From positions 1-8,329 of the forward strand of contig CAIPRZ010000044.1 in assembly GCA_903867585.1 (NCBI GenBank): DNA of 8,329 bases, read 5' to 3'. This DNA is from an uncultured Chlamydiae bacterium (GTDB lineage: Bacteria > Chlamydiota > Chlamydiia > Chlamydiales > Rhabdochlamydiaceae). A program made the translations under genes and the position numbers. The notes below the pieces were generated by a model. That model saw nothing but the letters and a program-made list of their open reading frames with translations, searched no databases and was not told where the DNA came from. Positions 1 through 6,680 of this stretch are shown in pieces. The stretch's first letter is position 1. Every line of letters begins with the position of its first letter.

Positions 1-2
1 CT

Positions 3-566
3 TTTATAGATATTGATGAATTCATTGTTCCAATGAAGCAATCAAGTCTTAGAGCTTATCTTCATCAATTTGATTTAGAGCCATTAGTTGGGGCTATATG
101 TGTTAATTGGCAACTTTTTGGTACTTCTCACATTAATAAATTAGGTGATGATCAGTTAGTAACTGAAAGCTTTATCATGAAAGCCCCAGTAAAGTTTGTA
201 GCCGGTAATTTACTTTCTAATAATCATTTTAAGTCTATTGTAAGACCCAAAGCTGTAACAAAAATGTTAATTCATTATGCAAGTCTTCAAAAAGGGTTTA
301 ATGAATACCCCCTTCGTAATTCTAAAGCAAAAGCCTCGATGTCTAGGCCTCTAAATATCGAGGATTTAAGAATAAATCATTATTGGACGCGAGATGAAGA
401 TTTTTTTCACAACATAAAGATAGCAAGAAAGAAAACGGTTTTTAAAGATTCTAGCGATCGAATAATTAAAATTGCAAGTCAGCTAAATAGCGAAGAAGAT
501 AGATCAATATTTCGCTTTCTCCCTCTTTTAAAAGAGAGAATGGCTAATTATGAAATTTGTCCTTAA
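3..566 (+). CDS. Glycosyltransferase, family 92 / GT2-like (5'-truncated by window edge)
   Basis: The reading frame is open from base 3, before the first ATG at 33, and the codons ahead of that ATG already encode a recognisable motif (FIDIDEF, with Asp codons at 9-11 and 15-17). The true start is therefore outside the window and the ATG at 33 is internal. The DxD-type motif is the usual metal/nucleotide-sugar binding site. Further family signatures follow: NWQLFGTSH at 105-131, KSIVRP near 231-248, and INHYWTR followed by DEDFF at 372-407. Together they match the glycosyltransferase 92 / Glyco_tranf_2_4 type that is abundant in chlamydia-like bacteria. Such enzymes transfer a sugar to a glycan, lipid or protein; donor and acceptor cannot be read here. 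About 188 C-terminal residues are present, and the missing N-terminal part should hold the rest of the nucleotide-binding fold. The gene converges on recD, and its last 23 bases overlap the recD 3' end on the other strand. The family call is fairly sure; the substrate is unknown. Confidence 0.8.
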   Translation, partial: FIDIDEFIVPMKQSSLRAYLHQFDLEPLVGAICVNWQLFGTSHINKLGDDQLVTESFIMKAPVKFVAGNLLSNNHFKSIVRPKAVTKMLIHYASLQKGFNEYPLRNSKAKASMSRPLNIEDLRINHYWTRDEDFFHNIKIARKKTVFKDSSDRIIKIASQLNSEEDRSIFRFLPLLKERMANYEICP

Positions 567-2121
567 TCCGTTCTAAAAGCCCCGATTGTCGGTAATTATT
601 TTTTAATAAGGCCACTTTCAGGGGCTCTTCATCAAGCCATAGCGTTAACTTTTTTCTCACGCGAGTAAGAGCGGTATAAATAATCTCTCTAGAAAATTTT
701 TCTGATCCTTGTGGAAGCATAAAAAGGACCTCATCATATTCACTGCCTTGAGATTTGTGAACAGAAAGGGCAAAGGCTTCGGTATATTTGAGAGGAGAAA
801 GGGTTGTTAGGGTTTTATTGTGAATTCTGTAAAAAATGCGGTTTTCTTTTCTGTCATAAACTTTTATACCTGTTTGGCCATTAAATAAGCTGCGCTCTTT
901 TTCTGTTTCTAAAAGCATGATGGGCTCAAGATAGTAGCGTTGGCTCAAACTTCTAGAATAAAAAAATTGGCTTAAATTTTTATTAATGGCATCCACTCCA
1001 AGTGGACCTCTTCTTAAAGTTGATAAAATAATACTTTTGGATTTTTCAATTTTATTCATTTCAAGATCATCAGAATATAAAAAGTCTTTTTCAAAAAAAG
1101 AGCTTAAGGTTTCTAAAATAGTACTATCAAAAGCCTCAAGGGGATGCCTTATTAAATTTAGATGGGCATTATCTGTAGATAAAAAGTTAAGAAATTCATC
1201 AGGCCCTTCTTTATGAGTAATTTCAATGAGTTTATTTATTGAAGGTTCCTGGCACCTATGAGATTGGCTTAGGTGAACGTGATGAACATGGGGTAGAATA
1301 CTTTCACATGATAAAAGGTCATGAAAAAAACTTCCAAGACCTACTGGGGGTAATTGAAAGGGATCGCCCATAAGAATGACTTTAGCTTGGGATCCAAAGG
1401 AGGAAAAAAGCTTAGCCATCAAGGGGGCTTCAATCATGGAGGCTTCATCAATAATGATACAGCTCGCATTTAAATAAGCCGGTTTTTTTGAAAAATACTC
1501 GACAAGTTTATGAATAGTATCTGCGATGATTTCAACATTTTCTAACAAGCCGACACTTTTTTTAAGTTGATCTAAAGCTTTTGAGGTAGGAGCTGCAAGG
1601 ATAATAGAGCGTTTAAAAAAAGAGCTTTTTTCAATAAGAGCTTTAGCAATTTTTTTGGCTGTAAAGGTTTTTCCAGTACCAGGTCCTCCTGTGAGAATAA
1701 GCATCCCGGGCTCAAGCGCTTTTTTTAGAGCGAGGTTTTGTAGAGAATTTAAATCTTCATCAGGCTCTATAAAATAAGGACTAAGGGATTCAAAAGTATT
1801 TAAAAACCGATAGAGTTCATCAATAAAAAGCGTTTCTGCTCTAAAACTTTTATGAAGATATAAATTATTATGAACAAAATAAAGAGGCGTTGCTTTTTTT
1901 TGATCCTCAAAAGAAATAAGAGAGGAAGGGCAAGCGTTTATAAGATCTAAAATAGAAGCGCTATCAGTTTGATTAAGCTTATCCAACTTAAGACAAATAT
2001 GACCCTCTTCTTGCCATTCACTTAGCAAACTAATTAATTGTATAGCTGACGGATCTTCAGTGAAAGCCTTTCCAAGAGAAAGGTGATAGGAATCCAATCC
2101 ACTTAGATTTAAATAAGGCAT
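544..2121 (-). CDS. recD: RecBCD enzyme subunit RecD (exodeoxyribonuclease V alpha chain)
   Basis: The 525-residue product is an SF1B 5'-3' DNA helicase, the fast motor subunit of the RecBCD double-strand-break repair nuclease, acting in the cytoplasm. Helicase motifs appear in order: Walker A GGPGTGKT (145-152), motif Ia APTSKA (177-182), TIHKL (202-206), Walker B DEAS (225-228), motif III GDPFQLPPV (252-260), LSQSHR (284-289), RGPLGV with an Asn partner (371-380), FNGQTG (413-418), motif V around SVHKSQGSEYDEV (453-465) and motif VI YTALTR (482-487). It is shorter than E. coli RecD (about 608) but keeps roughly 120 residues before the helicase core, where RecD contacts RecC. It lacks the long helix-hairpin-helix N-terminus of RecD2, so it is a RecBCD-type RecD. 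The ATG at 2121 is supported by a perfect Shine-Dalgarno sequence 4 nt upstream and by the 13-bp overlap with the end of recB, which indicates translational coupling. Its 3' end overlaps the convergent glycosyltransferase gene by 23 bp. Confidence 0.93.
   Translation of the reverse strand: MPYLNLSGLDSYHLSLGKAFTEDPSAIQLISLLSEWQEEGHICLKLDKLNQTDSASILDLINACPSSLISFEDQKKATPLYFVHNNLYLHKSFRAETLFIDELYRFLNTFESLSPYFIEPDEDLNSLQNLALKKALEPGMLILTGGPGTGKTFTAKKIAKALIEKSSFFKRSIILAAPTSKALDQLKKSVGLLENVEIIADTIHKLVEYFSKKPAYLNASCIIIDEASMIEAPLMAKLFSSFGSQAKVILMGDPFQLPPVGLGSFFHDLLSCESILPHVHHVHLSQSHRCQEPSINKLIEITHKEGPDEFLNFLSTDNAHLNLIRHPLEAFDSTILETLSSFFEKDFLYSDDLEMNKIEKSKSIILSTLRRGPLGVDAINKNLSQFFYSRSLSQRYYLEPIMLLETEKERSLFNGQTGIKVYDRKENRIFYRIHNKTLTTLSPLKYTEAFALSVHKSQGSEYDEVLFMLPQGSEKFSREIIYTALTRVRKKLTLWLDEEPLKVALLKNNYRQSGLLERIKDKFHN
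582..604 (+). terminator. Weak possible terminator after the glycosyltransferase gene
   Basis: A short inverted repeat, CCGA (582-585), 3-nt loop, TCGG (589-592), is followed by a T-rich stretch ending in six T (599-604). It begins 15 nt after the glycosyltransferase stop codon. The stem is only 4 bp and the sequence lies inside the antisense strand of recD coding DNA, so it may be chance. It is the only candidate for ending this transcript. Confidence 0.2.
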
Positions 2122-5100
2122 GAGCCCTCCTCGATAGAGGCTTCATAGGCTACTCCTTGTTTTACAAAAACATAAAAGGCTTTGGAAAGTTCAAGATTTT
2201 TAAAATAGCTTTTGAGATGAATGAGTGCTTTTGTATAGAGATCAAGCTGCAATAGGTAAGAGGCTTTTTTCATATGCTCTTTGATCCCTTCAGAAGTTAG
2301 GTCGTTTAGAAAAGTTGTTTTCCAATCAATAAAAATTAGCTCCTGATCAAATACAACCACACAATCGATAAATCCTTTCATAGTACCATCAGGTGTTAGA
2401 TAGCTAAACGCTTCTTCGACATAAAGGTTGGAAGGGTTGATAGTTTTTAGAGTAAATTGACTAGAGCGTGTTTTAAATTCAAAACTGATTGCATTTTCTA
2501 TATGGCTTAAAACTTCCATTTTAAAATCTTTAAATGGAGATAAGGAAATAAGTTCTGCAATAAAATCTTGAGTTTTTTGATTTTCAAAATGGCGGTAGTC
2601 TCCTGATTTTAAAATCATTTCCATAAGCATATGAAAAAAATCCCCATAATCTCTCCCTTTCAAAGGATCTTCGGTCTTTAAAGAAACAGATTCTGTTTTT
2701 AATGAAGAAAAAGAAAGATGGTTTTCTTTATAGATTTTAGTGATTGGTAATGTCTTATCTAAGTAAGACAGATGTTGGGTTTTTAAAGAAGCGGATGGAG
2801 GTTCAATGCTTGCGATAAAATTAAAACCCTCTTCTTCAAAATGTTTTTTTATAAGAACAGAAAAATCAAGACCACAAGCTTTATTATACTGCTCTTTATA
2901 TTCAAGATGGGGGAATTCTATTTTCAAAAGGTAATATTCAAAAGGGCTTAAAGCCCCCCACTCTATAGGAGAATCTTCATAGTTTATCAGGGGGATATGT
3001 ACACACATTTTGGCACGAGTGATCGCTACATACATTTGACGAAGTTTTTCTGCATCAAGATCACAAAGGGCCAGCATAGAGCTTTCTTCTTTTGTGTTTG
3101 GACCTAAAATTAATTTATTTCCCGATCTTTTTATGACCGTTTTTATCTCAGATTCTATACGAGTACAGATTCCAAGTGCTATGACATGATCAAATTCCAA
3201 CCCTTTACTCATGTGAGAGGTCATGAGGTAGATAGAATTTTTATTTAAACTAACAGTTGGAAGTAGGTGATTTGATTTTTTTAATTTTTCAAGCTCAAGT
3301 TGGAAATTTTGAGGTGATTGAATTCCTTGAACACGGGCATCTAAACAAGAAGCTAGACTAAAGAGTTTATCAACACAATCTAAGCCATAATAAGAACTTA
3401 ATTCTACACGAAGACTATTTTCGCAAAGACCAAAAACACAATCTAAAGCATTTTCTAAAGCGGCAAATAATCCAAAATCTTCAAAAGATTGTTTAATTAT
3501 TTTTAGATTCTCTTGCCAGCCATTAAGATGCAGTTCATAAGTTTGTTTAGAAAAATCTAAAACGGTTAACGAAAACCAGCCTGAGGCCATAAACCTGTTT
3601 AAAGAGCTTTTAGTCAGCGGATCTTCTAGTAAAGATAAAAACTCACTAAAAAGCTCATAGAGCACTGATTGATCAAGCGTTTCATTTTTAATAAGATCAC
3701 AACTTGCACCGCTAAGTTTTAAGAAATTTTCCACCCGTTGAAGTTGAAAACGGTCCTTTACCAAAATGGCTACCGTCTTTGCTTTATTAATTTCCAGAAG
3801 GCTTAAAGCTAAATTAGCCATTTTTTGTTCAGTATTTTCAACATCAAGTTTGAGAGAGTAAAAGGAAAAAGGATTCTCTTTTTGCAAACAATTAATAGAG
3901 CTTGAACATACAGGGTTATAAGGTAGCGATTGACTGATATAGGAAAGATCAATCCAAGGTGTTCTACAAAGAAAGCGATTAAGGGCTTTTATAAAAGAAT
4001 TTGATGATCTAAAGCAGGTATTTAAAGTGCCTAGGGATAAATCAGGACACGTATTTTTAGCTTCTATGTATGTATAAACATCAGCGGATCTAAATGCATA
4101 GATGGCTTGCTTAGGATCGCCTACCATGTAAAACGCTTTTACAGGAATATCTACAAAAAGTTTTTTTAAAATAGACCACTGCACCGGATCGGTATCTTGA
4201 AATTCATCGACAATGATCGCTTCAAAACTTTTATTAATATTTTGAATCGTCGAGGATTGAATTAAATTTTTATCTAATGTGGTTAGTAAGCTGTTAAAAG
4301 AGAGGATGTTTTCTTCTAAAAGTTTTTTATCAAAAAGCTCTTTGAGACTTTTAGCTATGACAAGCTCTATTCGATCTGGATCCATAGCAAGATCTATAAG
4401 TGGATGTAATTCTAAAATAGCTTTTTGAATGAATTTTTCTGCCTGAAGGGAGCTGACCGGCAATGCTTTTTGTTTGAGTCTTGATTCATCAATAAATTGT
4501 AAAAAGCATTTTTTTAAAAGAAGGTTTTCTAAAGGTTCTTTTCCTGTCATGACCTTATCAAAAACTTCTAGTTGTTCTGTAAACTCCTCCAAGGTGAGGG
4601 GGCTGAGTTTGTAGCGAAGAATATAGTCTTTTATTTCTTCGAGTCCAGGATAGGGAGGTAATTTTTCTAGCCCTGTTTTTAAGGCTTGCTCTTGCCTATG
4701 CCAATTTTCTAGAGGTTCAATTTCTATAGCAGAGAGAATTTTTTGTCTTAAAGACAAAATCATCTGCGTAAAATCACCTCTCTTATTTGATAAAAGGAGA
4801 GCTTTTTGTTTTTTGCAAACTAGATAATCAAGGCTTCTATTTTGAAGATGAGTTTTGATGAAAGTAAAAGCTTTAAAATCAAGATTGGATTCTTCAGGTT
4901 CTAATAAAGATAGAGGAAGATTTAATTCTAAAGCATTTTTTTTAAGAATATGAAAGCACAGACCATGCAAGGTAGAGATGGGGGCGCTGTCGATTTCAGT
5001 AAGGGCCATTTTAATTCTAAAAAGGGCCTCTTTGTGATCAAGATCCAGACCAAATATTTTTATAGGCAAATTATTTTCTAGTTGGTCTTTAGTTTCTTTA

Positions 5101-5321
5101 AGCAGCTCCTTTATTCTTTTCTTGAGTTCGCTCGCAGCAGCTTTTGTAAAAGTAACAATACCCATTTTTTTAATAGATATCGGAGGTGTGGATTGAAGTA
5201 GTAAACGCAAAACAAGGTGGGCAATAGTAAAAGTTTTACCAGTGCCAGCTGAAGCTTCAATAAAATAATTACCAAAAATTTTTTGGTTTTTGTCTAAAAC
5301 ATCAAACGGTTTTGTCATCAT
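2109..5321 (-). CDS. recB: RecBCD enzyme subunit RecB (exodeoxyribonuclease V beta chain)
   Basis: The 1070-residue product is an SF1A 3'-5' helicase with a C-terminal nuclease, the catalytic subunit of RecBCD, which resects double-strand breaks and loads RecA. UvrD-type motifs: Walker A EASAGTGKT (22-30), motif Ia VTFTKAAASEL (56-66), STLHG (116-120), Walker B DEFQDTDPVQW (372-382), motif III GDPKQAIYAFRSAD (401-414), CFRS (436-439), motif V HMSKGLEFD (703-711) and motif VI QMYVAITRAK (762-771). A low-complexity linker with three SLKT copies (845-883) precedes the RecB-family nuclease: H897 in GDFFH, D986 in GFID, D999 and K1001 in IDWK, then Y1022, Q1025 and Y1029. All expected catalytic residues are present. 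The protein is about 110 residues shorter than E. coli RecB, spread over the accessory regions. Two ATGs are adjacent (5321 and 5318); neither has a strong Shine-Dalgarno sequence, only AAAGA just upstream, so the start is uncertain by one codon. It overlaps recD by 13 bp, forming an operon. AddA was considered, but the RecD partner favours RecB. Confidence 0.94.
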   Translation of the reverse strand: MMTKPFDVLDKNQKIFGNYFIEASAGTGKTFTIAHLVLRLLLQSTPPISIKKMGIVTFTKAAASELKKRIKELLKETKDQLENNLPIKIFGLDLDHKEALFRIKMALTEIDSAPISTLHGLCFHILKKNALELNLPLSLLEPEESNLDFKAFTFIKTHLQNRSLDYLVCKKQKALLLSNKRGDFTQMILSLRQKILSAIEIEPLENWHRQEQALKTGLEKLPPYPGLEEIKDYILRYKLSPLTLEEFTEQLEVFDKVMTGKEPLENLLLKKCFLQFIDESRLKQKALPVSSLQAEKFIQKAILELHPLIDLAMDPDRIELVIAKSLKELFDKKLLEENILSFNSLLTTLDKNLIQSSTIQNINKSFEAIIVDEFQDTDPVQWSILKKLFVDIPVKAFYMVGDPKQAIYAFRSADVYTYIEAKNTCPDLSLGTLNTCFRSSNSFIKALNRFLCRTPWIDLSYISQSLPYNPVCSSSINCLQKENPFSFYSLKLDVENTEQKMANLALSLLEINKAKTVAILVKDRFQLQRVENFLKLSGASCDLIKNETLDQSVLYELFSEFLSLLEDPLTKSSLNRFMASGWFSLTVLDFSKQTYELHLNGWQENLKIIKQSFEDFGLFAALENALDCVFGLCENSLRVELSSYYGLDCVDKLFSLASCLDARVQGIQSPQNFQLELEKLKKSNHLLPTVSLNKNSIYLMTSHMSKGLEFDHVIALGICTRIESEIKTVIKRSGNKLILGPNTKEESSMLALCDLDAEKLRQMYVAITRAKMCVHIPLINYEDSPIEWGALSPFEYYLLKIEFPHLEYKEQYNKACGLDFSVLIKKHFEEEGFNFIASIEPPSASLKTQHLSYLDKTLPITKIYKENHLSFSSLKTESVSLKTEDPLKGRDYGDFFHMLMEMILKSGDYRHFENQKTQDFIAELISLSPFKDFKMEVLSHIENAISFEFKTRSSQFTLKTINPSNLYVEEAFSYLTPDGTMKGFIDCVVVFDQELIFIDWKTTFLNDLTSEGIKEHMKKASYLLQLDLYTKALIHLKSYFKNLELSKAFYVFVKQGVAYEASIEEGSCLI
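2126..2131 (-). promoter_or_regulatory. Ribosome binding site of recD
   Basis: On the minus strand AGGAGG lies 4 nt before the recD ATG, within the last codons of recB. It is a full match to the anti-Shine-Dalgarno core and is the strongest such site in the window. It fixes the recD start and suggests that recD translation is coupled to, or boosted relative to, recB. Confidence 0.8.
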
Positions 5322-5323
5322 TC

Positions 5324-5352
5324 TTTAGTTTTATTGATTCCTAACTTATAAT
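5324..5352 (+). promoter_or_regulatory. Candidate sigma-70-type promoter of the porin-like gene
   Basis: A perfect TATAAT (5347-5352) lies 40 nt upstream of the porin ATG. A weak -35 (TTTAGT, 5324-5329, 3 of 6 matches) sits 17 nt before it. Transcription would start near 5359, giving a 5' leader of roughly 33 nt that contains the T9 tract and the ribosome binding site. The -10 overlaps the opposing -10-like hexamers proposed for recB. Confidence 0.4.
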
Positions 5353-5356
5353 TGTA
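5345..5356 (-). promoter_or_regulatory. Candidate -10 region for the recB-recD operon
   Basis: Reading the minus strand, TACAAT (5356-5351) and TATAAG (5350-5345) are adjacent -10-like hexamers 24-35 nt ahead of the recB start. No good -35 match is visible at normal spacing. An A9 tract (5380-5372) lies upstream and could act as an UP-like element. The operon must have a promoter in this 71-bp gap unless it is read through from elsewhere, but the exact element is uncertain. Confidence 0.3.
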
Positions 5357-5380
5357 GCTCATTAAAAGCAGTTTTTTTTT

Positions 5381-5384
5381 GGAG
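5381..5384 (+). promoter_or_regulatory. Ribosome binding site of the porin-like gene
   Basis: GGAG lies 8 nt before the ATG at 5393 and immediately follows a run of nine T (5372-5380). It supports this ATG as the start, which also gives a proper signal peptide. Confidence 0.65.
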
Positions 5385-5392
5385 TTATAAGA

Positions 5393-6649
5393 ATGAGATG
5401 GTTTTTCCCTAAGTTTTTTGCAGCCAGTTTAGTTTTATCATCCTCAATTTTGACTGCCGATACCATTCAAAGCGAAAACAGTGCTCAGCAAAGAGATAAC
5501 AAGGCGCTTCAAGAGTGGATCAACGCCAAAAGACAGGTGACTGTTAAAGAAATTGGCGGAGCCCTTTCTATTTCCGGTGAAGTGCGATTTGAATATCAGG
5601 GCATCAACGAAAAAGTCAACGGAATCGCTCAAAGGGGTATTGGTGGAAAAGTTACATCAGATGATAAACGACCTTTAGCGACTAATCTCTATGATGTCGA
5701 AGTGAATTTGATGTTTGATTATCGGACTGATCGCACATGGGCTGCTATTAAAGTAGAGTTTGATAATGATGCCGGTGTTTTTGGAGGTACTTCTAACAAA
5801 GTTAGAATTGAAAAAGCCTATTTAGGCGGTAGAGCCTATGATAGTGACACCATGAATATCGACGCCGAATTAGGTAGAAGATCCCTAGGTAATTATCTTG
5901 ATTCCAAATTACAATTTAGAGTTAACACTGACGGTGTTTTAATTCGACTTGAAAAAGGTTTTGAAATAGCTGGTGATTTTTTTGCAAAAGGGGCCTGTTT
6001 TATTGTTGATGAAAGAAACAATCATTACGCCTTAGTTACAGAAATTGGGATGATGGAAATTGCATCTACTGGATTATACGCCAAATACAGTTTGATTGAT
6101 TGGAATTTAAAAAGATCATTAGCAGATCTTCCTCTTAATTTTAATTTTGTGATTTCTCAAGGTATATTAGGCTATCGTTTTGTCCCTAAATTATATAATA
6201 AAATGACAGGTATTTACGCGGGATTTCTTTATAACCACCAGGCTAAAAAGCTTTTTATTTCAAATTATAAAAAATTAAATATGGGCGGTTATTTAGGATT
6301 TACAATCGGTCAGCTCCGAAAACAAGGTGACTGGTCTATTGATGCTAATTACCAAGTTCTCCAATCACAAGCAGTTCCTGATTTTGATATGGCAGGGATT
6401 GGTTTTGGTAACTCATCCGATTCTGGTTTTTATAATACAAAAATTAATGGAAAAGGGACCCCTGTCGTTTCGCCAAAAGAGGCAGCAGGAAATGGTAATT
6501 TTAGAGGATTTTCTGTTTCTTTAGATTATCAAATGACAGACACGATTGTTTTTCAACAAATGTGGATGCAGACGATCACCCTTGATAAATCAGTTGGCCC
6601 TTATAGACAATATAAGCAATACGAAATTGAATTTATTTACGCGTTCTAA
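5393..6649 (+). CDS. Porin-like outer-membrane beta-barrel protein of Chlamydiota type
   Basis: The 418-residue secreted protein is probably in the outer membrane. It begins with a Sec signal peptide: charged MRW start, hydrophobic core (residues 8-20) and likely cleavage after LTA (A22). A charged, probably helical segment follows (about 28-50, QQRDNKALQEWINAKRQV). The rest is rich in alternating polar/aromatic strands with Gly/Asn/Asp turns, typical of a beta-barrel. It ends in a beta-signal-like stretch, YEIEFIYAF, with C-terminal Phe as recognised by the BAM complex. Segments such as SISGEVRFEYQ (59-69), NLMFDYRTDRTWA (105-117), EFDNDAGVFGGT (122-133) and LGRRSLGN (160-167) resemble porin-like proteins I recall from Simkania and Parachlamydia relatives. 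That match is from memory. Only one Cys (C202) remains after processing, so it is not a disulfide-rich MOMP of the classical Chlamydia type. A general diffusion or solute channel is plausible, but no substrate can be named. It has its own promoter and terminator, so it is monocistronic. Confidence 0.75.
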   Translation: MRWFFPKFFAASLVLSSSILTADTIQSENSAQQRDNKALQEWINAKRQVTVKEIGGALSISGEVRFEYQGINEKVNGIAQRGIGGKVTSDDKRPLATNLYDVEVNLMFDYRTDRTWAAIKVEFDNDAGVFGGTSNKVRIEKAYLGGRAYDSDTMNIDAELGRRSLGNYLDSKLQFRVNTDGVLIRLEKGFEIAGDFFAKGACFIVDERNNHYALVTEIGMMEIASTGLYAKYSLIDWNLKRSLADLPLNFNFVISQGILGYRFVPKLYNKMTGIYAGFLYNHQAKKLFISNYKKLNMGGYLGFTIGQLRKQGDWSIDANYQVLQSQAVPDFDMAGIGFGNSSDSGFYNTKINGKGTPVVSPKEAAGNGNFRGFSVSLDYQMTDTIVFQQMWMQTITLDKSVGPYRQYKQYEIEFIYAF

Positions 6650-6654
6650 TTTAA

Positions 6655-6678
6655 CCCCAGATAACCCTGGGGATTTTT
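6655..6678 (+). terminator. Intrinsic terminator after the porin-like gene
   Basis: A perfect 6-bp GC-rich stem, CCCCAG (6655-6660) with CTGGGG (6667-6672), closes a 6-nt loop and is followed by A and five T (6674-6678). It starts 6 nt after the porin stop codon and fills most of the 31-bp gap between two convergent genes. On the minus strand the same stem is followed by TTAAATT, a poorer U-tract, so it may also help end the MFS transcript but is best suited to the porin. Confidence 0.8.
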
Positions 6679-6680
6679 AA

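Noticed and set aside
33..35. ATG at 33 as the start of the glycosyltransferase gene
   Set aside because: The in-frame codons before it, back to base 3, encode the conserved DxD motif, so the gene must begin left of the window.
523..536. Perfect 14-bp palindrome CTCTTTTAAAAGAG near the recD/glycosyltransferase ends
   Set aside because: It encodes ordinary residues of the glycosyltransferase C-terminus. On the minus strand it is followed by GGAGAAAGC, not a T-tract, so it is not a convincing recD terminator.
986..1216. Plus-strand open frame of 76 codons
   Set aside because: It lies entirely antisense within recD, has no ribosome binding site and no recognisable domain, and recD is clearly coding there.
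1891..1900. A8 tract (minus strand) in recD and similar A/T runs in recB as frameshift sites
   Set aside because: Such runs are scattered through all the genes here, as expected in AT-rich genomes, and the frames continue unbroken with all motifs in place. Nothing marks them as functional.
544..5321. The recB-recD pair as an AddAB or RecD2 system
   Set aside because: RecD lacks the long N-terminal helix-hairpin-helix region of RecD2 and is coupled to a RecB with the RecB-type nuclease end. No AddB-like cysteine cluster or second large helicase/nuclease is present.
5444..5632. Minus-strand open frame of 62 codons
   Set aside because: It is antisense to the signal peptide and first strands of the porin-like gene and resembles no known protein.
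6327..6524. Plus-strand open frame of 65 codons in another frame of the porin gene
   Set aside because: It is out of frame within a well-supported gene, without a start signal of its own.
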